Positions 16,608 through 26,283 of a stretch of 64,000 nt of DNA are shown one piece after another. This DNA is from an uncultured Oscillospiraceae bacterium. Lineage in GTDB: Bacteria; Bacillota; Clostridia; Oscillospirales; Oscillospiraceae. The notes under the pieces are model-generated. The model was not told the origin of the DNA. It was given only the letters and a program-made list of their open reading frames with translations, and did no database searches. The stretch is taken from NCBI GenBank assembly GCA_947625045.1, contig CANQMW010000017.1, positions 1 through 64,000 on the forward strand, written 5' to 3'. Made by a program: the position numbers and the translations under genes. Numbering within the stretch: position 1 is the stretch's first letter; every line of letters starts with the position of its first letter.

Positions 16608-18320
16608 ATGGCGAGGAGCCAGAGCGCGTCGCTGGACCGGAAGAAGCTGATGGCCGACCCTGTGATGGTTGGAACCATCGTGGTGCTCATCACGTTCCTG
16701 ACGCTGTTCATCCTGTACCCCCTGGCCATCCTGCTGGTGGACAGCGTTTACGGCGACAACGGCCTGACGCTGGACATCTTCAAGCGGGTCATGGCCATGG
16801 CCAACTTCCGCAAGGCCATCACCAACACCCTGAAGGTGGGCTTTTTGGTGGGGCTGCTGTCGGCGGCAGTGGGCCTGCTGTTCGCCTATGTGGAGGTCTA
16901 CGTGAAGGTGGGCCGGGGCGTGGGCGGCCTGTTCAAGGTAGTGTCCATGCTGCCGGTGGTCTCGCCTCCCTTCGTGCTGAGCCTGTCCATGATCATGCTC
17001 TTCGGCAAGGCGGGGCTCATCACCCGGTTTTTGCTGCACATCTACGACAACAGCGTATATGGCTTCTGGGGCATCGTCATCGTCCAGACCCTGACCTTCT
17101 TCCCGGTCTGTTACATGATGCTCAAGGGCCTTTTGAAAAACATAGACCCCTCCCTGGAGGAGGCGGCCCGGGACATGGGCGCGGGGCGGATGAAGGTGTT
17201 CACCAGCGTGACGCTGCCCCTGCTGCTGCCGGGCCTCGGCAACGCCTTTCTCGTCACGTTCATCGAATCCATCGCGGACTTCGCCAACCCCATGATCATC
17301 GGCGGGTCCTATGATACTCTGGCAACGACCATTTACTTACAGATCACCGGCGCCTACGACAAGCAGGGCGCGGCGGCTATGGCCGTGGTTCTGCTGACCA
17401 TCACCCTTCTGATGTTCGCGGTGCAGAAGTATTACCTGGAGGCCAAGACGGCCGCCACCCTCACAGGCAAAGCCTCCCGGGGCCGTATGCTCATCGAGGA
17501 CAAGAGCGTGACCCGTCCGCTGACGCTTCTCTGCTCCCTGGCCGCGGCCTTCGTCATCATGATGTATCTTTGCGTGCCCATCGGCGCGCTGTTCCCCACG
17601 TGGGGCTATAAGTTCACCCCGCTGACCTTCAAATGGTTCGGCCAGGTGTTCACCCGTTACAAGGGCTTCAAGGCCTTTACGGACTCCTTCGTGCTGAGCC
17701 TCATCTCCGCCCCCATCACGGCGCTTTTGAGCATGATCATCTCCTATCTCGTGGTGAAGCGGAAGTTCAAGGCCAAGGGCTTCATCGAGGCGGTATCCAT
17801 GCTGGCCATGGCCGTGCCTGGCACGGTGCTGGGCGTGGGATATATCCGGGGCTTCTCGGGAGGCCTGTTCCACACAGGGCTATTGCAGGGCATATACGGC
17901 AGCGCCGCCATTCTCATCATCGTGTTCGTGGTGCGCTCCCTGCCCACGGGCACGAGAAGCGGCATCTCCGCCCTGCGGCAGATCGACAAGTCCATCGAGG
18001 AGTCGGCCTACGACATGGGCGCGGACAGCTTTAAAGTGTTCATGACCGTGACGCTGCCCCTCATCAAGGACTCGTTCCTCTCCGGCCTCGTCACCGCCTT
18101 CGTGCGGAGCATAACCGCCATCTCCGCCATCATCCTGCTGGTGACGCCGCAGTTTTTGCTCATCACCGTGCAGATCAACGAGTTCGCGGAGAAGGGCTCC
18201 TATTCCATTGCCTGCGCCTTCGCCACCATACTGATCCTGATCACCTACGGCGCGGTGCTTCTGATGAATCTGTTCATCCGCTTTTTCGGCACCAGCAGAA
18301 AGCTAAAGGAGGATGCGTGA
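16608..18320 (+). CDS. Fused double permease of an iron(III)-type ABC importer
   Basis: A polytopic membrane protein with about 12 TM segments, made of two homologous permease halves. Each half carries an EAA coupling loop: EEAARDMGAGRMKVFTSVTL (about residue 185) and EESAYDMGADSFKVFMTVTL (about residue 465). The 570-residue length is typical of FbpB/CysW-type fusions. The ATG follows GGAGAGGAGG. It works as the whole membrane channel with the binding protein upstream and the ATPase downstream, whose ribosome binding site lies within its last codons. Confidence 0.9.
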   Translation: MARSQSASLDRKKLMADPVMVGTIVVLITFLTLFILYPLAILLVDSVYGDNGLTLDIFKRVMAMANFRKAITNTLKVGFLVGLLSAAVGLLFAYVEVYVKVGRGVGGLFKVVSMLPVVSPPFVLSLSMIMLFGKAGLITRFLLHIYDNSVYGFWGIVIVQTLTFFPVCYMMLKGLLKNIDPSLEEAARDMGAGRMKVFTSVTLPLLLPGLGNAFLVTFIESIADFANPMIIGGSYDTLATTIYLQITGAYDKQGAAAMAVVLLTITLLMFAVQKYYLEAKTAATLTGKASRGRMLIEDKSVTRPLTLLCSLAAAFVIMMYLCVPIGALFPTWGYKFTPLTFKWFGQVFTRYKGFKAFTDSFVLSLISAPITALLSMIISYLVVKRKFKAKGFIEAVSMLAMAVPGTVLGVGYIRGFSGGLFHTGLLQGIYGSAAILIIVFVVRSLPTGTRSGISALRQIDKSIEESAYDMGADSFKVFMTVTLPLIKDSFLSGLVTAFVRSITAISAIILLVTPQFLLITVQINEFAEKGSYSIACAFATILILITYGAVLLMNLFIRFFGTSRKLKEDA

Positions 18321-18321
18321 T

Positions 18322-19398
18322 ATGTCCAAGATCAAAAAGGGCGTCAAGCTCGACCATATTTCCAAGATATATCAGGACCCCAAGACCGGCAAGGATTTTT
18401 ACGCCGTGAACGACGTGTCCCTGGACATCGAGCCCGGCTCCTTCGTGACCCTGCTGGGCCCCTCCGGCTGCGGCAAGACCACTACCCTTCGCATGATCGC
18501 GGGCTTTGAGAGCCCCGACGCGGGGGAGATATACCTGGGCGACCAGGCCATCAACGCCCTGACCCCCAACAAGCGGGACACCGCCATGGTCTTCCAGAGC
18601 TATGCCCTGCTGCCCCATTACAACGTCTTCGACAACGTGGCCTACGGCCTGAAGCTGCGGAAGATACCCAAGGACGAGATAAAAGAGCGGGTCATGCATA
18701 TCCTGGACCTGGTGGAGCTGAACGGCATGGAAGGGCGCATGACCAACCAGCTCTCCGGCGGCCAGCAGCAACGCGTGGCCCTGGCCCGGGCGCTGGTCAT
18801 CGAGCCCAGCGTGCTCCTGTTCGACGAGCCCCTCTCCAACCTGGACGCGAAGCTTCGCGTGTCCATGCGCACGGAGATACGCCGTATCCAGCAGGAGGTG
18901 GGCATCACCGCCATCTACGTCACCCATGACCAGAGCGAGGCCATGGCCCTCAGCGACAACATCATCATCATGAACAAGGGCGTCATCGCCCAGATGGGCA
19001 CGCCCCAGGACATCTACTACCACCCCAACAGCGAGTTCGTGGCGGACTTCATCGGCGAGGCCAACTTCCTCCGGGGCACCATGGTCGGGAAGGACGGGGA
19101 CCACGCCATCCTGGAGATCGAGGGGAGCAAGACATCCGTTCCCGCCAAGGACGACATGCATGTGGGCGAGGACTACGTGGCTGTGCTGCGGCCCGAATCC
19201 GCCCAGCTGGCGGATGAAGGCGGCCTGCCCTGCAAGGTCATCCTCAGCTGCTTCATGGGCTCCTATCAGAACTACCACGTGATGGTGGGCGACACCCTGG
19301 TGAAGCTGACGGACTATAACCCCAAGATCAAGCACATCTACAAGGTGGGGGAGAGTTGCTCGCTGGTGTTCGACCCGGCGTTCGTACATATCCTGTGA
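18322..19398 (+). CDS. ABC importer ATPase, FbpC/PotA type
   Basis: The cytoplasmic ATPase for the preceding permease. Walker A GPSGCGKT (about 42), signature LSGGQQQR, Walker B LLFDEPLSNLD and the H-loop YVTHDQSEA are present, followed by a C-terminal TOBE-like regulatory domain. The length is 358 residues. I chose the ATG at 18322 because AAAGGAGG ends 9 bases before it; the track's start at 18313 touches the Shine-Dalgarno directly. A strong terminator follows 6 bases after the stop codon, closing the operon. Confidence 0.9.
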   Translation: MSKIKKGVKLDHISKIYQDPKTGKDFYAVNDVSLDIEPGSFVTLLGPSGCGKTTTLRMIAGFESPDAGEIYLGDQAINALTPNKRDTAMVFQSYALLPHYNVFDNVAYGLKLRKIPKDEIKERVMHILDLVELNGMEGRMTNQLSGGQQQRVALARALVIEPSVLLFDEPLSNLDAKLRVSMRTEIRRIQQEVGITAIYVTHDQSEAMALSDNIIIMNKGVIAQMGTPQDIYYHPNSEFVADFIGEANFLRGTMVGKDGDHAILEIEGSKTSVPAKDDMHVGEDYVAVLRPESAQLADEGGLPCKVILSCFMGSYQNYHVMVGDTLVKLTDYNPKIKHIYKVGESCSLVFDPAFVHIL

Positions 19399-19404
19399 AA
19401 GGCT

Positions 19405-19435
19405 GGAGGCCGCCTGACCGGCGGCCTCCGTTTTT
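19405..19435 (+). terminator. Terminator of the iron-type importer operon
   Basis: A 10-bp perfect stem GGAGGCCGCC/GGCGGCCTCC encloses a 5-base loop and is followed by GTTTTTG. The next gene's ATG starts only 4 bases after the T run. Confidence 0.9.
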
Positions 19436-19438
19436 GTT

Positions 19439-21067
19439 ATGAGCGAGAGCAAGACGATGCAGGCCTGGCTGGACGCCGCGGCCCGGGACGAGCCGGTGTG
19501 GATAGGCGACGTGCGACAGACCGCCGGGATGGACCCGGAGGGGCTTTCCCTGACCCTGCGGCTCCAGGGCTTTGACGGCAGGACCCGTGACTTTTTTATC
19601 CCTGTGCCCCGGTGGGAGACGGGAACGGGCCGGGACTTTGCGTGGGGATACCTGCGGGCGGCGGTGTTCAATATCCTTGCTGTCCACAGCGGGCGGCGGG
19701 CGCAGTTTCTCTATGATAGGGAAAACAGCGATATCCGCGGCCTCTTAAGGCGGCTCCCGGCGGCGTTTCAGATAGGTGAGAGCCGGCGCGTTGGCTATGG
19801 AAAAGCCACCAATGTGGCGGACCGGCTGTGCAGGAGCTTCGGCGGCGGAGCGTTCGCCTTTGACCTGGAAGGAACAGACCTGCCCGCGCCGGGTATCGGA
19901 CGGGACATGTCCGGCTATGACCTCGCCGGCCGGCTGAAAGCGGCGGAGGAGAGGGCGGAACGGGGCCTTTTTTGCGGCGTGGACGTGGGCGGCACGGACA
20001 TAAAGCTGGCCCTGGCCCGGAATGGAAAGCTCCTGGACGTGCGGGTACTGGACTGGGACCCCTCCCGGAGTCCCACGGCGGAGGGCATCATCAGGCCCCT
20101 TATGGCCTTTATACAGGGAGCGCTGGATGACGCCGCTCCCGGGCAAAAGCCGGACGGCATGGGCGTCAGCTTTCCCGATGTGGTCATCGGAGACCGCATC
20201 GTGGGCGGGGAGACGCCCAAGACCAAGGGCGTACGGGAGCACGCGGCGGACTACGAGGCGGCGTTTTCCAAGATCACCGGCCTGAAGGACACTCTCGCGG
20301 CGCTGTGCGCGCCGGGGGCGCCGGTGCACATCATCAACGACGGTCACATGGCCGCCTTCACCGCGGCCATGGAGATGGCCCACGGGGACAGAGCGGGTGA
20401 GCTCTCCCGGGGCGTCATTGCCCACACCCTGGGCACGGACCTGGGCACCGGGTGGCTGGAGCCGGACGGCTCCATACCGGCGTGTCCCATGGAGCTCTAT
20501 GACCTGCTCCTGGACCTGGGCAGCTTCCCCAGCCGGGCGCTGGACAGCGCGGATCTGCGGTCTGTTTGCAACGAGAATTCCGGTCTGCCCGGAGCACGGC
20601 GGTATATGGGCCAGGCGGCGGCCTTCCGGCTTGCGTGGCAGATGGACCCGTCTCTGCTGGACGGTTTCACGGTCCGGGAGGGGGAGCGCGTTCGCATCTG
20701 CGCTCAGCCAGATATGCGAAAGCCCTGCCTTGCGCACCTTATGCAAAAGGCGGAGGAGGGCTATCCCGCGGCCCGGGAGGTGTTCCGCCGCATCGGGATG
20801 CACCTGGGCCAGGTCTGCCGGGAGGAGGGGTGGCTCTTGCGGCCCGGTACGGATACCCGCTGGCTCTTCGGCCGGTTCGTGAAGAGCCCGGCCTGCTTCG
20901 GCCTGCTCCGGGAGGGATGCGCGTCGGCAGCGCCCCATATCCGGCTGGAGGCGGCGGACGAGGGCCTGGCCAATACGCCAATCATGAGAGCGGTGGCCCG
21001 GCAGGGCGCCGGGGCGGTGGCCCAGTACGGTCAGGCGGTGGGGGCGCTGTACTACGCGCTGTTTTGA
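19439..21067 (+). CDS. ROK-family protein with an unusual N-terminal domain
   Basis: A probable sugar kinase or kinase-like regulator. The ROK/ASKHA phosphate motif GVDVGGTDIKLALA lies near residue 180, with INDGHMAAFTAAM and LGTDLGTGW further on. The first 170 residues (IGDVRQTAGMDPEGLSLTLR and onwards) match no domain I recognise and contain no evident helix-turn-helix. The Cys-rich ROK zinc motif is absent; the equivalent place reads GSIPACPMEL. The length is 542 residues, against 290-400 for typical ROK proteins. The start is uncertain: ATG 19439 sits directly after the upstream terminator with no ribosome binding site, and ATG 19457 or GTG 19496 are alternatives. Confidence 0.7.
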   Translation: MSESKTMQAWLDAAARDEPVWIGDVRQTAGMDPEGLSLTLRLQGFDGRTRDFFIPVPRWETGTGRDFAWGYLRAAVFNILAVHSGRRAQFLYDRENSDIRGLLRRLPAAFQIGESRRVGYGKATNVADRLCRSFGGGAFAFDLEGTDLPAPGIGRDMSGYDLAGRLKAAEERAERGLFCGVDVGGTDIKLALARNGKLLDVRVLDWDPSRSPTAEGIIRPLMAFIQGALDDAAPGQKPDGMGVSFPDVVIGDRIVGGETPKTKGVREHAADYEAAFSKITGLKDTLAALCAPGAPVHIINDGHMAAFTAAMEMAHGDRAGELSRGVIAHTLGTDLGTGWLEPDGSIPACPMELYDLLLDLGSFPSRALDSADLRSVCNENSGLPGARRYMGQAAAFRLAWQMDPSLLDGFTVREGERVRICAQPDMRKPCLAHLMQKAEEGYPAAREVFRRIGMHLGQVCREEGWLLRPGTDTRWLFGRFVKSPACFGLLREGCASAAPHIRLEAADEGLANTPIMRAVARQGAGAVAQYGQAVGALYYALF

Positions 21068-21089
21068 CGGAATTTGTTCCCGCTCGGCG

Positions 21090-21118
21090 TTGACAAGCGG
21101 TGCCACACATGGTATAAT
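21090..21118 (+). promoter_or_regulatory. Perfect consensus sigma-A promoter of the pyrimidine operon
   Basis: TTGACA, 17 bases, TATAAT. The predicted start near 21125 leaves a leader of only about 29 bases, too short for a PyrR-type attenuator. Confidence 0.9.
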
Positions 21119-21153
21119 GCCCGCCAATGGATGCCATATAAGGGGGGCTGGAC

Positions 21154-22359
21154 ATGGGCGCGGTCAACAATTTCGCATTCTTCCCCGCGTCGCTGTCCCT
21201 TCATTGTCCCGGCTTCAGCGGGACCGCCATTCCCTTTTTGAAGGACAAAGGTGAATATGTCGTTTTTCCCGGCTTTTGCGATGTGCATGTGCATTTCCGC
21301 GAGCCGGGATTTTCCTATAAAGAGACCATCGCCACCGGCTCCGCCGCCGCGGCACGCGGGGGCTATACCGCCGTGTGCACCATGCCAAATCTGGACCCGG
21401 TGCCGGACAGCCCGGAGAATCTCGCGGTCCAGGAAGACATCATCGCCCGGGACGCTGTCATAAACGTCTATCCCTACGGCGCCATCACGGCGGGGGAGAT
21501 GGGCGGGAAGCTGGCGGACATGGCCGGCATGACCGGGGCTATCGCCTTTTCCGACGACGGCCGGGGCGTCCAGTCTGAGGACATGATGCGCGCGGCCATG
21601 GTGGAGGCAAAGCGCCTTGGGAAGATCGTCGCCGCCCACTGCGAGGTCAATTCTCTGCTCCGCGGCGGATACATCCACGACGGGGCCTATGCCGCCGCCC
21701 ACGGCCATAAAGGCATATCTTCCGAGAGCGAGTGGCGGGAAATAGAGCGGGACCTCAGGCTCGCGAAGGAGACGGGCTGCGCCTATCACGTCTGTCACAT
21801 CTCCACGAAGGAGAGCGTGGCCCTCATTCGGAAGGCCAAGGCCGAGGGGGTGGACGTCACCTGTGAGACCGGGCCCCACTACCTCATCCTGGACGAGAAC
21901 GACTTGCAGGAGGACGGGCGGTTCAAGATGAACCCGCCCCTCCGGTCCAAAGCCGACAGAGATGCCCTTTTGGAGGGGCTTTTGGACGGGACCATCGACA
22001 TGATCGCCACGGACCACGCCCCCCACAGCCGGGAGGAGAAATCCCGGGGCCTCTCCGGCAGCGCCATGGGTATCGTGGGGCTGGAGACCGCCTTCCCGGT
22101 TCTGTATACGTATCTGGTGAAGCCCGGTATCCTCAGCCTGGACAGGCTCCTGGACCTGATGGTCTATAACCCCCGCAAGCGGTTCAACATCCCCCTGGGG
22201 GAGGATTACACGGTGTGGGAGCTGGGAAAGCGCTTCACCGTGGACCCGGAAAAATTCCTCTCCAAGGGCCGGGCCACGCCCTTCGCCGGGCGGGAGCTTT
22301 ACGGCGTCTGCCGGCTCACCGTCTGCGGCGGCAGGGTGGTCTACAAGAGCGAAGAATAA
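21154..22359 (+). CDS. pyrC: Dihydroorotase
   Basis: Cyclises N-carbamoyl-L-aspartate to dihydroorotate, the third step of de novo pyrimidine synthesis. The zinc motif DVHVHFREPG is near residue 45, and the metal-binding Asp lies in ATDHAPH near residue 288. The length of 401 residues is a little short for class I enzymes (about 425). It is the first gene of a tight seven-gene pyr operon, 14 bases or more from the next start. The ATG is preceded by AGGGGGG. Confidence 0.93.
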   Translation: MGAVNNFAFFPASLSLHCPGFSGTAIPFLKDKGEYVVFPGFCDVHVHFREPGFSYKETIATGSAAAARGGYTAVCTMPNLDPVPDSPENLAVQEDIIARDAVINVYPYGAITAGEMGGKLADMAGMTGAIAFSDDGRGVQSEDMMRAAMVEAKRLGKIVAAHCEVNSLLRGGYIHDGAYAAAHGHKGISSESEWREIERDLRLAKETGCAYHVCHISTKESVALIRKAKAEGVDVTCETGPHYLILDENDLQEDGRFKMNPPLRSKADRDALLEGLLDGTIDMIATDHAPHSREEKSRGLSGSAMGIVGLETAFPVLYTYLVKPGILSLDRLLDLMVYNPRKRFNIPLGEDYTVWELGKRFTVDPEKFLSKGRATPFAGRELYGVCRLTVCGGRVVYKSEE

Positions 22360-22384
22360 TACCATCGATATATTGGAGGCACAC

Positions 22385-25300
22385 ATGGCAAAGAGAACGG
22401 ACATCAAAAAAGTGCTCATCATCGGCTCCGGCCCCATCGTCATCGGCCAGGCGGCGGAGTTCGACTACGCCGGGACCCAGGCGTGCCTGGCCCTGAAGGA
22501 GGAGGGATACGAGGTCATCCTCTGCAATTCCAACCCCGCCACCATCATGACGGACACCGCCATCGCGGACAAGGTGTACATGGAGCCGCTGACATTGGAA
22601 TATGTGGCGAAGATCCTCCGCTACGAGCGGCCCGACGCCATCATCCCCGGCATCGGCGGCCAGACGGGCCTGAACCTTGCCATGCAGCTGGAGAAGAAGG
22701 GCGTCCTCCGGGAGTGCCGGGTGGAGCTGCTGGGCACCCCCAGCCGCAGCATCGAGCGGGCGGAGGACCGGGAGCTCTTTAAGGAGATGTGCCAATCCAT
22801 CGGCGAGCCTGTCATTCCCTCGGAGATAACCTACTCCATCGACGAGGCCAAAAAAGCTGCGGCGGAGATAGGCTATCCCGTCGTTCTGCGGCCCGCCTTC
22901 ACCCTGGGCGGCACCGGCGGCGGCTTTGCGGGCAATGAGGCGGAGCTTGTCGAGATCGGCCTCAACGCTTTTAAACTGTCCCCGGTGCATCAGGTGCTGG
23001 TGGAGAAGAGCGTCAAGGGCTACAAGGAGATCGAGTTCGAGGTCATGCGGGACTCCAACGACCACACCATCACCATCTGCGGCATGGAGAACGTGGACCC
23101 GGTGGGGGTGCATACCGGCGACTCCATCGTGGTGGCGCCCATCCTGTCCCTGAATGACCATGACCTTAAGATGCTCAACGACAGCGCCATCAAGATCATC
23201 CGGGAGCTGAAGATCGAGGGCGGCTGCAACGTCCAGTTCGCCCTGCATCCCGAGACCAGCGAGTATTACCTCATCGAGGTCAACCCCCGGGTGAGCAGGT
23301 CCTCGGCCCTGGCCAGCAAGGCCAGCGGCTATCCCATCGCCCGGGTCACCGCCAAGATCGCCATGGGCATGGCCCTGGAGGACATCCCCGTGGCCGGCGG
23401 CACCGCCGCCATCGAGCCCAGCCTGGACTACATCGTGGCCAAGTTCCCCCGGTTCCCCTTCGACAAGTTCGCCGACGCCCCCAATACCTTGGGCACCCAG
23501 ATGAAGGCCACCGGCGAGGTCATGGGCATCGGCTCCAATCTGGAGGAGTGCTTTTTAAAGTCCGTCCGCTCCCTGGAGACGGGGGTGTGCCACTTCCGCA
23601 TGGCCAAGTTCGACGGAAAGACCGACGAAGAGCTGCTGGCATACATCCAGGACTTCCGGGACGACGGCATCTTCGCCGTGGCGGAGCTGCTGCGCCGGGG
23701 AGAGAGCGTGAAGAAGCTCCACAGGATCACCATGATCACGGAGCTGTTTTTGCAGTCCATCAAGAAGATCGTGGACATGGAAAAGACCCTGGCGGCGCAT
23801 ATCAACGACGTGGACGTACTGCGCCGGGCCAAGGTCATGGGCTTTTCCGATAAGTATATCGCGGGGCTGTGGAACCTCACCGAGGTGGAGGTATACGAAA
23901 AGCGCAGGGCCCGGGGCATCACGCCGGTGTTCCGCATGGTGGACACCCTGCACACGGGCAAGTATATCGCCTATCTCTATTCCTCCTATTCCGGCCAGAA
24001 CGACTCCCGGCTGACGGAGAAGAAAAAAATAGTCGTCCTGGGCGCCGGGCCCATCCGCATAGGCCAGGGCGTGGAGTTCGATTACTCCACCGTCCACGCC
24101 GTGCAGACCATCAAAAAGGCCGGCTATGAGGCCATCATCATCAACAATAACCCGGAGACCGTCTCCACCGACTACACCACCGCCGACAAGCTCTATTTCG
24201 AGCCCCTGACGCCGGAGGACGCCATGGCCATCATCGACTTTGAAAAGCCGGAGGGGGTCATCGCCTCCCTGGGCGGCCAGACGGCTATCAACCTGGCCCA
24301 GCCCCTGATGGACAGGGGCGTGAACATCATCGGCACGGACTGCGCCGCCATCGAGCGGGCAGAGAACCGGGACAGCTTTGAGAAAATATTGAAGGACCTG
24401 TCGATCCCCCAGCCCATGGGCCGGGCGGTGACGAAGATATCCGACGGGGTGAAGGCCGCGGCGGAGATAGGCTATCCCGTTCTGGTGCGCCCCAGCTTCG
24501 TGCTGGGGGGCCGGGCTATGCAGATCGTGGCGGACGAGGAACAGCTGAGGCATTACCTGAAGACCGCCGTGGAGATCGACGCGGACAAGCCCGTGCTGGT
24601 GGACAAGTACATCCAGGGCAAGGAGGTGGAGGTGGACGCCATCTGCGACGGCCGGGACGTGTTCGTGCCGGGCATCATGGAGCTGGTGGAGCGCACCGGC
24701 ATCCACTCCGGCGACTCCATCAGCGTCTATCCCACCTTCTCCGTATCCGACAAGGTGAAGGGCGTCATATTGCAGTACGCCAAGAAGCTGGGCTTGGGCA
24801 TCGGCATCGTGGGGCTTTACAACATCCAGTTCATCGTGGACCGACACGACGACGTGTACGTCATCGAGGTGAACCCCCGATCTTCCCGGACCGTGCCGTT
24901 CCTCAGCAAGGCCACGGGGTACTCTCTGGCCGATATCGCTACGGAGGTCATTCTGGGCAAGGGGCTCAAGGAGCAGGGCATCTTCGACCTCTATCCCCAG
25001 GAGAAGGAGCGGTACTATGTGAAGGTGCCGGTGTTCTCCTTCAATAAGATCAAGGGCATGGACGCGTACCTGTCCCCGGAGATGAAGTCCACCGGCGAGG
25101 CCATCGGCTACGACAACTCCCTGACCCGCGCCCTCTTCAAGGCCCTGCAGGCCGGGGGCATGCGGCTGCAGAACTACGGCACCGTGTTCGCCACCATTGC
25201 CCGGGGCGATCAGCCGGAGGCCCTGCCCCTCATCCGGCGGTTCTATAACATGGGCTTCAACATCGAGGCCACGCCGGGCACGGCGGCTTTTCTCAAGGAA

Positions 25301-25558
25301 AACGGCATCCGTACCCATGTGCTGCACAAGATCAAGGACGGCAGCGAGGAGATCCCCGACGCCATCCGGCAGGGGCACCTGGCCTACATCATCAACACCC
25401 GGGACATTGGTTCCGAAAAGGGCGTTACCGACGGCGTGCGCATCCGTCAGCTGGCCACGGAGAACAACGTGACCATCTTCACAAGCCTGGATACGGTGCG
25501 GGTGCTGCTGGACGTGCTGGAGGAGACCACGCTCACCATCTCCACCATCGACGCATGA
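22385..25558 (+). CDS. carB: Carbamoyl-phosphate synthase large subunit
   Basis: Makes carbamoyl phosphate from bicarbonate, ATP and ammonia supplied by the small subunit. It has two homologous ATP-grasp halves, beginning KKVLIIGSGPIVIGQAAEFD and KIVVLGAGPIRIGQGVEFDY, and a C-terminal MGS-like allosteric domain. The 1057-residue length is typical. I chose the ATG at 22385 after TTGGAGG; the track's TTG start overlaps that Shine-Dalgarno. No carA is present next to it or elsewhere in the window, so the glutaminase subunit must come from another locus. Confidence 0.96.
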   Translation: MAKRTDIKKVLIIGSGPIVIGQAAEFDYAGTQACLALKEEGYEVILCNSNPATIMTDTAIADKVYMEPLTLEYVAKILRYERPDAIIPGIGGQTGLNLAMQLEKKGVLRECRVELLGTPSRSIERAEDRELFKEMCQSIGEPVIPSEITYSIDEAKKAAAEIGYPVVLRPAFTLGGTGGGFAGNEAELVEIGLNAFKLSPVHQVLVEKSVKGYKEIEFEVMRDSNDHTITICGMENVDPVGVHTGDSIVVAPILSLNDHDLKMLNDSAIKIIRELKIEGGCNVQFALHPETSEYYLIEVNPRVSRSSALASKASGYPIARVTAKIAMGMALEDIPVAGGTAAIEPSLDYIVAKFPRFPFDKFADAPNTLGTQMKATGEVMGIGSNLEECFLKSVRSLETGVCHFRMAKFDGKTDEELLAYIQDFRDDGIFAVAELLRRGESVKKLHRITMITELFLQSIKKIVDMEKTLAAHINDVDVLRRAKVMGFSDKYIAGLWNLTEVEVYEKRRARGITPVFRMVDTLHTGKYIAYLYSSYSGQNDSRLTEKKKIVVLGAGPIRIGQGVEFDYSTVHAVQTIKKAGYEAIIINNNPETVSTDYTTADKLYFEPLTPEDAMAIIDFEKPEGVIASLGGQTAINLAQPLMDRGVNIIGTDCAAIERAENRDSFEKILKDLSIPQPMGRAVTKISDGVKAAAEIGYPVLVRPSFVLGGRAMQIVADEEQLRHYLKTAVEIDADKPVLVDKYIQGKEVEVDAICDGRDVFVPGIMELVERTGIHSGDSISVYPTFSVSDKVKGVILQYAKKLGLGIGIVGLYNIQFIVDRHDDVYVIEVNPRSSRTVPFLSKATGYSLADIATEVILGKGLKEQGIFDLYPQEKERYYVKVPVFSFNKIKGMDAYLSPEMKSTGEAIGYDNSLTRALFKALQAGGMRLQNYGTVFATIARGDQPEALPLIRRFYNMGFNIEATPGTAAFLKENGIRTHVLHKIKDGSEEIPDAIRQGHLAYIINTRDIGSEKGVTDGVRIRQLATENNVTIFTSLDTVRVLLDVLEETTLTISTIDA

Positions 25559-26283
25559 AAAAGGCGCTGTTCACCATCGTAAATAACGAGCGCCTCACGC
25601 CCACCGTGTGGCGCATGACGCTCCGCGGCCCGGCGGAGGCCGTCACCGCGTCGGGGCAGTTCGTGGATATCGCCCTGCCGGGGCGGTTCCTGCGTCGGCC
25701 CATCTCCGTGTGCGACGCCGAGGGCGACACCCTGACACTTCTATATAAGGTCGTGGGCGGGGGCACGGAGCAGATGGCGGCCATGCCCCCCGGCGGGACG
25801 CTGGATATCCTGACGGGGCTGGGGAACGGCTTCGACACAGCCCCGGCGGGGGAGAGCCCCCTACTCATCGGCGGGGGCATCGGCGGGGCGCCCCTCTATC
25901 TGCTTGCCAAAAAGCTGCTGGCAGAGGGAAAGAAGGTCCGGGCGGTACTGGGCTTCAACGGCGCGGATGAAGTCATCTATGTGGATGAGTTCCGGGCCCT
26001 GAGCTGCGACGTGACCGTGGCCACGGCGGACGGGAGCCTGGGCGTCAGGGGCTTCGTCACCGACGCCCTGCCGGAGGAATATAGCTATTACTACGCCTGC
26101 GGGCCGGAGCCCATGCTGCGGGCGGTGTGGGAAAAAGCCGCGGGCCCGGGGCAATTGAGCTTCGAGGAACGGATGGGCTGCGGCTTCGGCGCCTGCATGG
26201 GCTGCACCCGCGAGACTCTGAACGGCCCCAAGCGGGTGTGCAAAGACGGGCCCGTGTTCCGGAAGGAGGAGATCGTGTGGTGA
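25555..26283 (+). CDS. pyrK: Dihydroorotate dehydrogenase electron-transfer subunit
   Basis: The FAD and [2Fe-2S] subunit that passes electrons from PyrD to NAD+. A ferredoxin-reductase-like FAD/NAD region includes LLIGGGIGGAPLYLLAK. The cluster ligands lie in CGFGACMGC followed by a Cys in RVCKDGPVF. The length is 242 residues. It overlaps carB by ATGA, so translation is coupled. With pyrD next to it, this defines a class 1B, NAD-linked dihydroorotate dehydrogenase, as expected in an anaerobe. Confidence 0.94.
   Translation: MKKALFTIVNNERLTPTVWRMTLRGPAEAVTASGQFVDIALPGRFLRRPISVCDAEGDTLTLLYKVVGGGTEQMAAMPPGGTLDILTGLGNGFDTAPAGESPLLIGGGIGGAPLYLLAKKLLAEGKKVRAVLGFNGADEVIYVDEFRALSCDVTVATADGSLGVRGFVTDALPEEYSYYYACGPEPMLRAVWEKAAGPGQLSFEERMGCGFGACMGCTRETLNGPKRVCKDGPVFRKEEIVW

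Noticed and set aside
21068-21153. PyrR-binding attenuator before pyrC
   Set aside because: The leader is only about 29 bases from the predicted start, and no antiterminator/terminator pair is visible.
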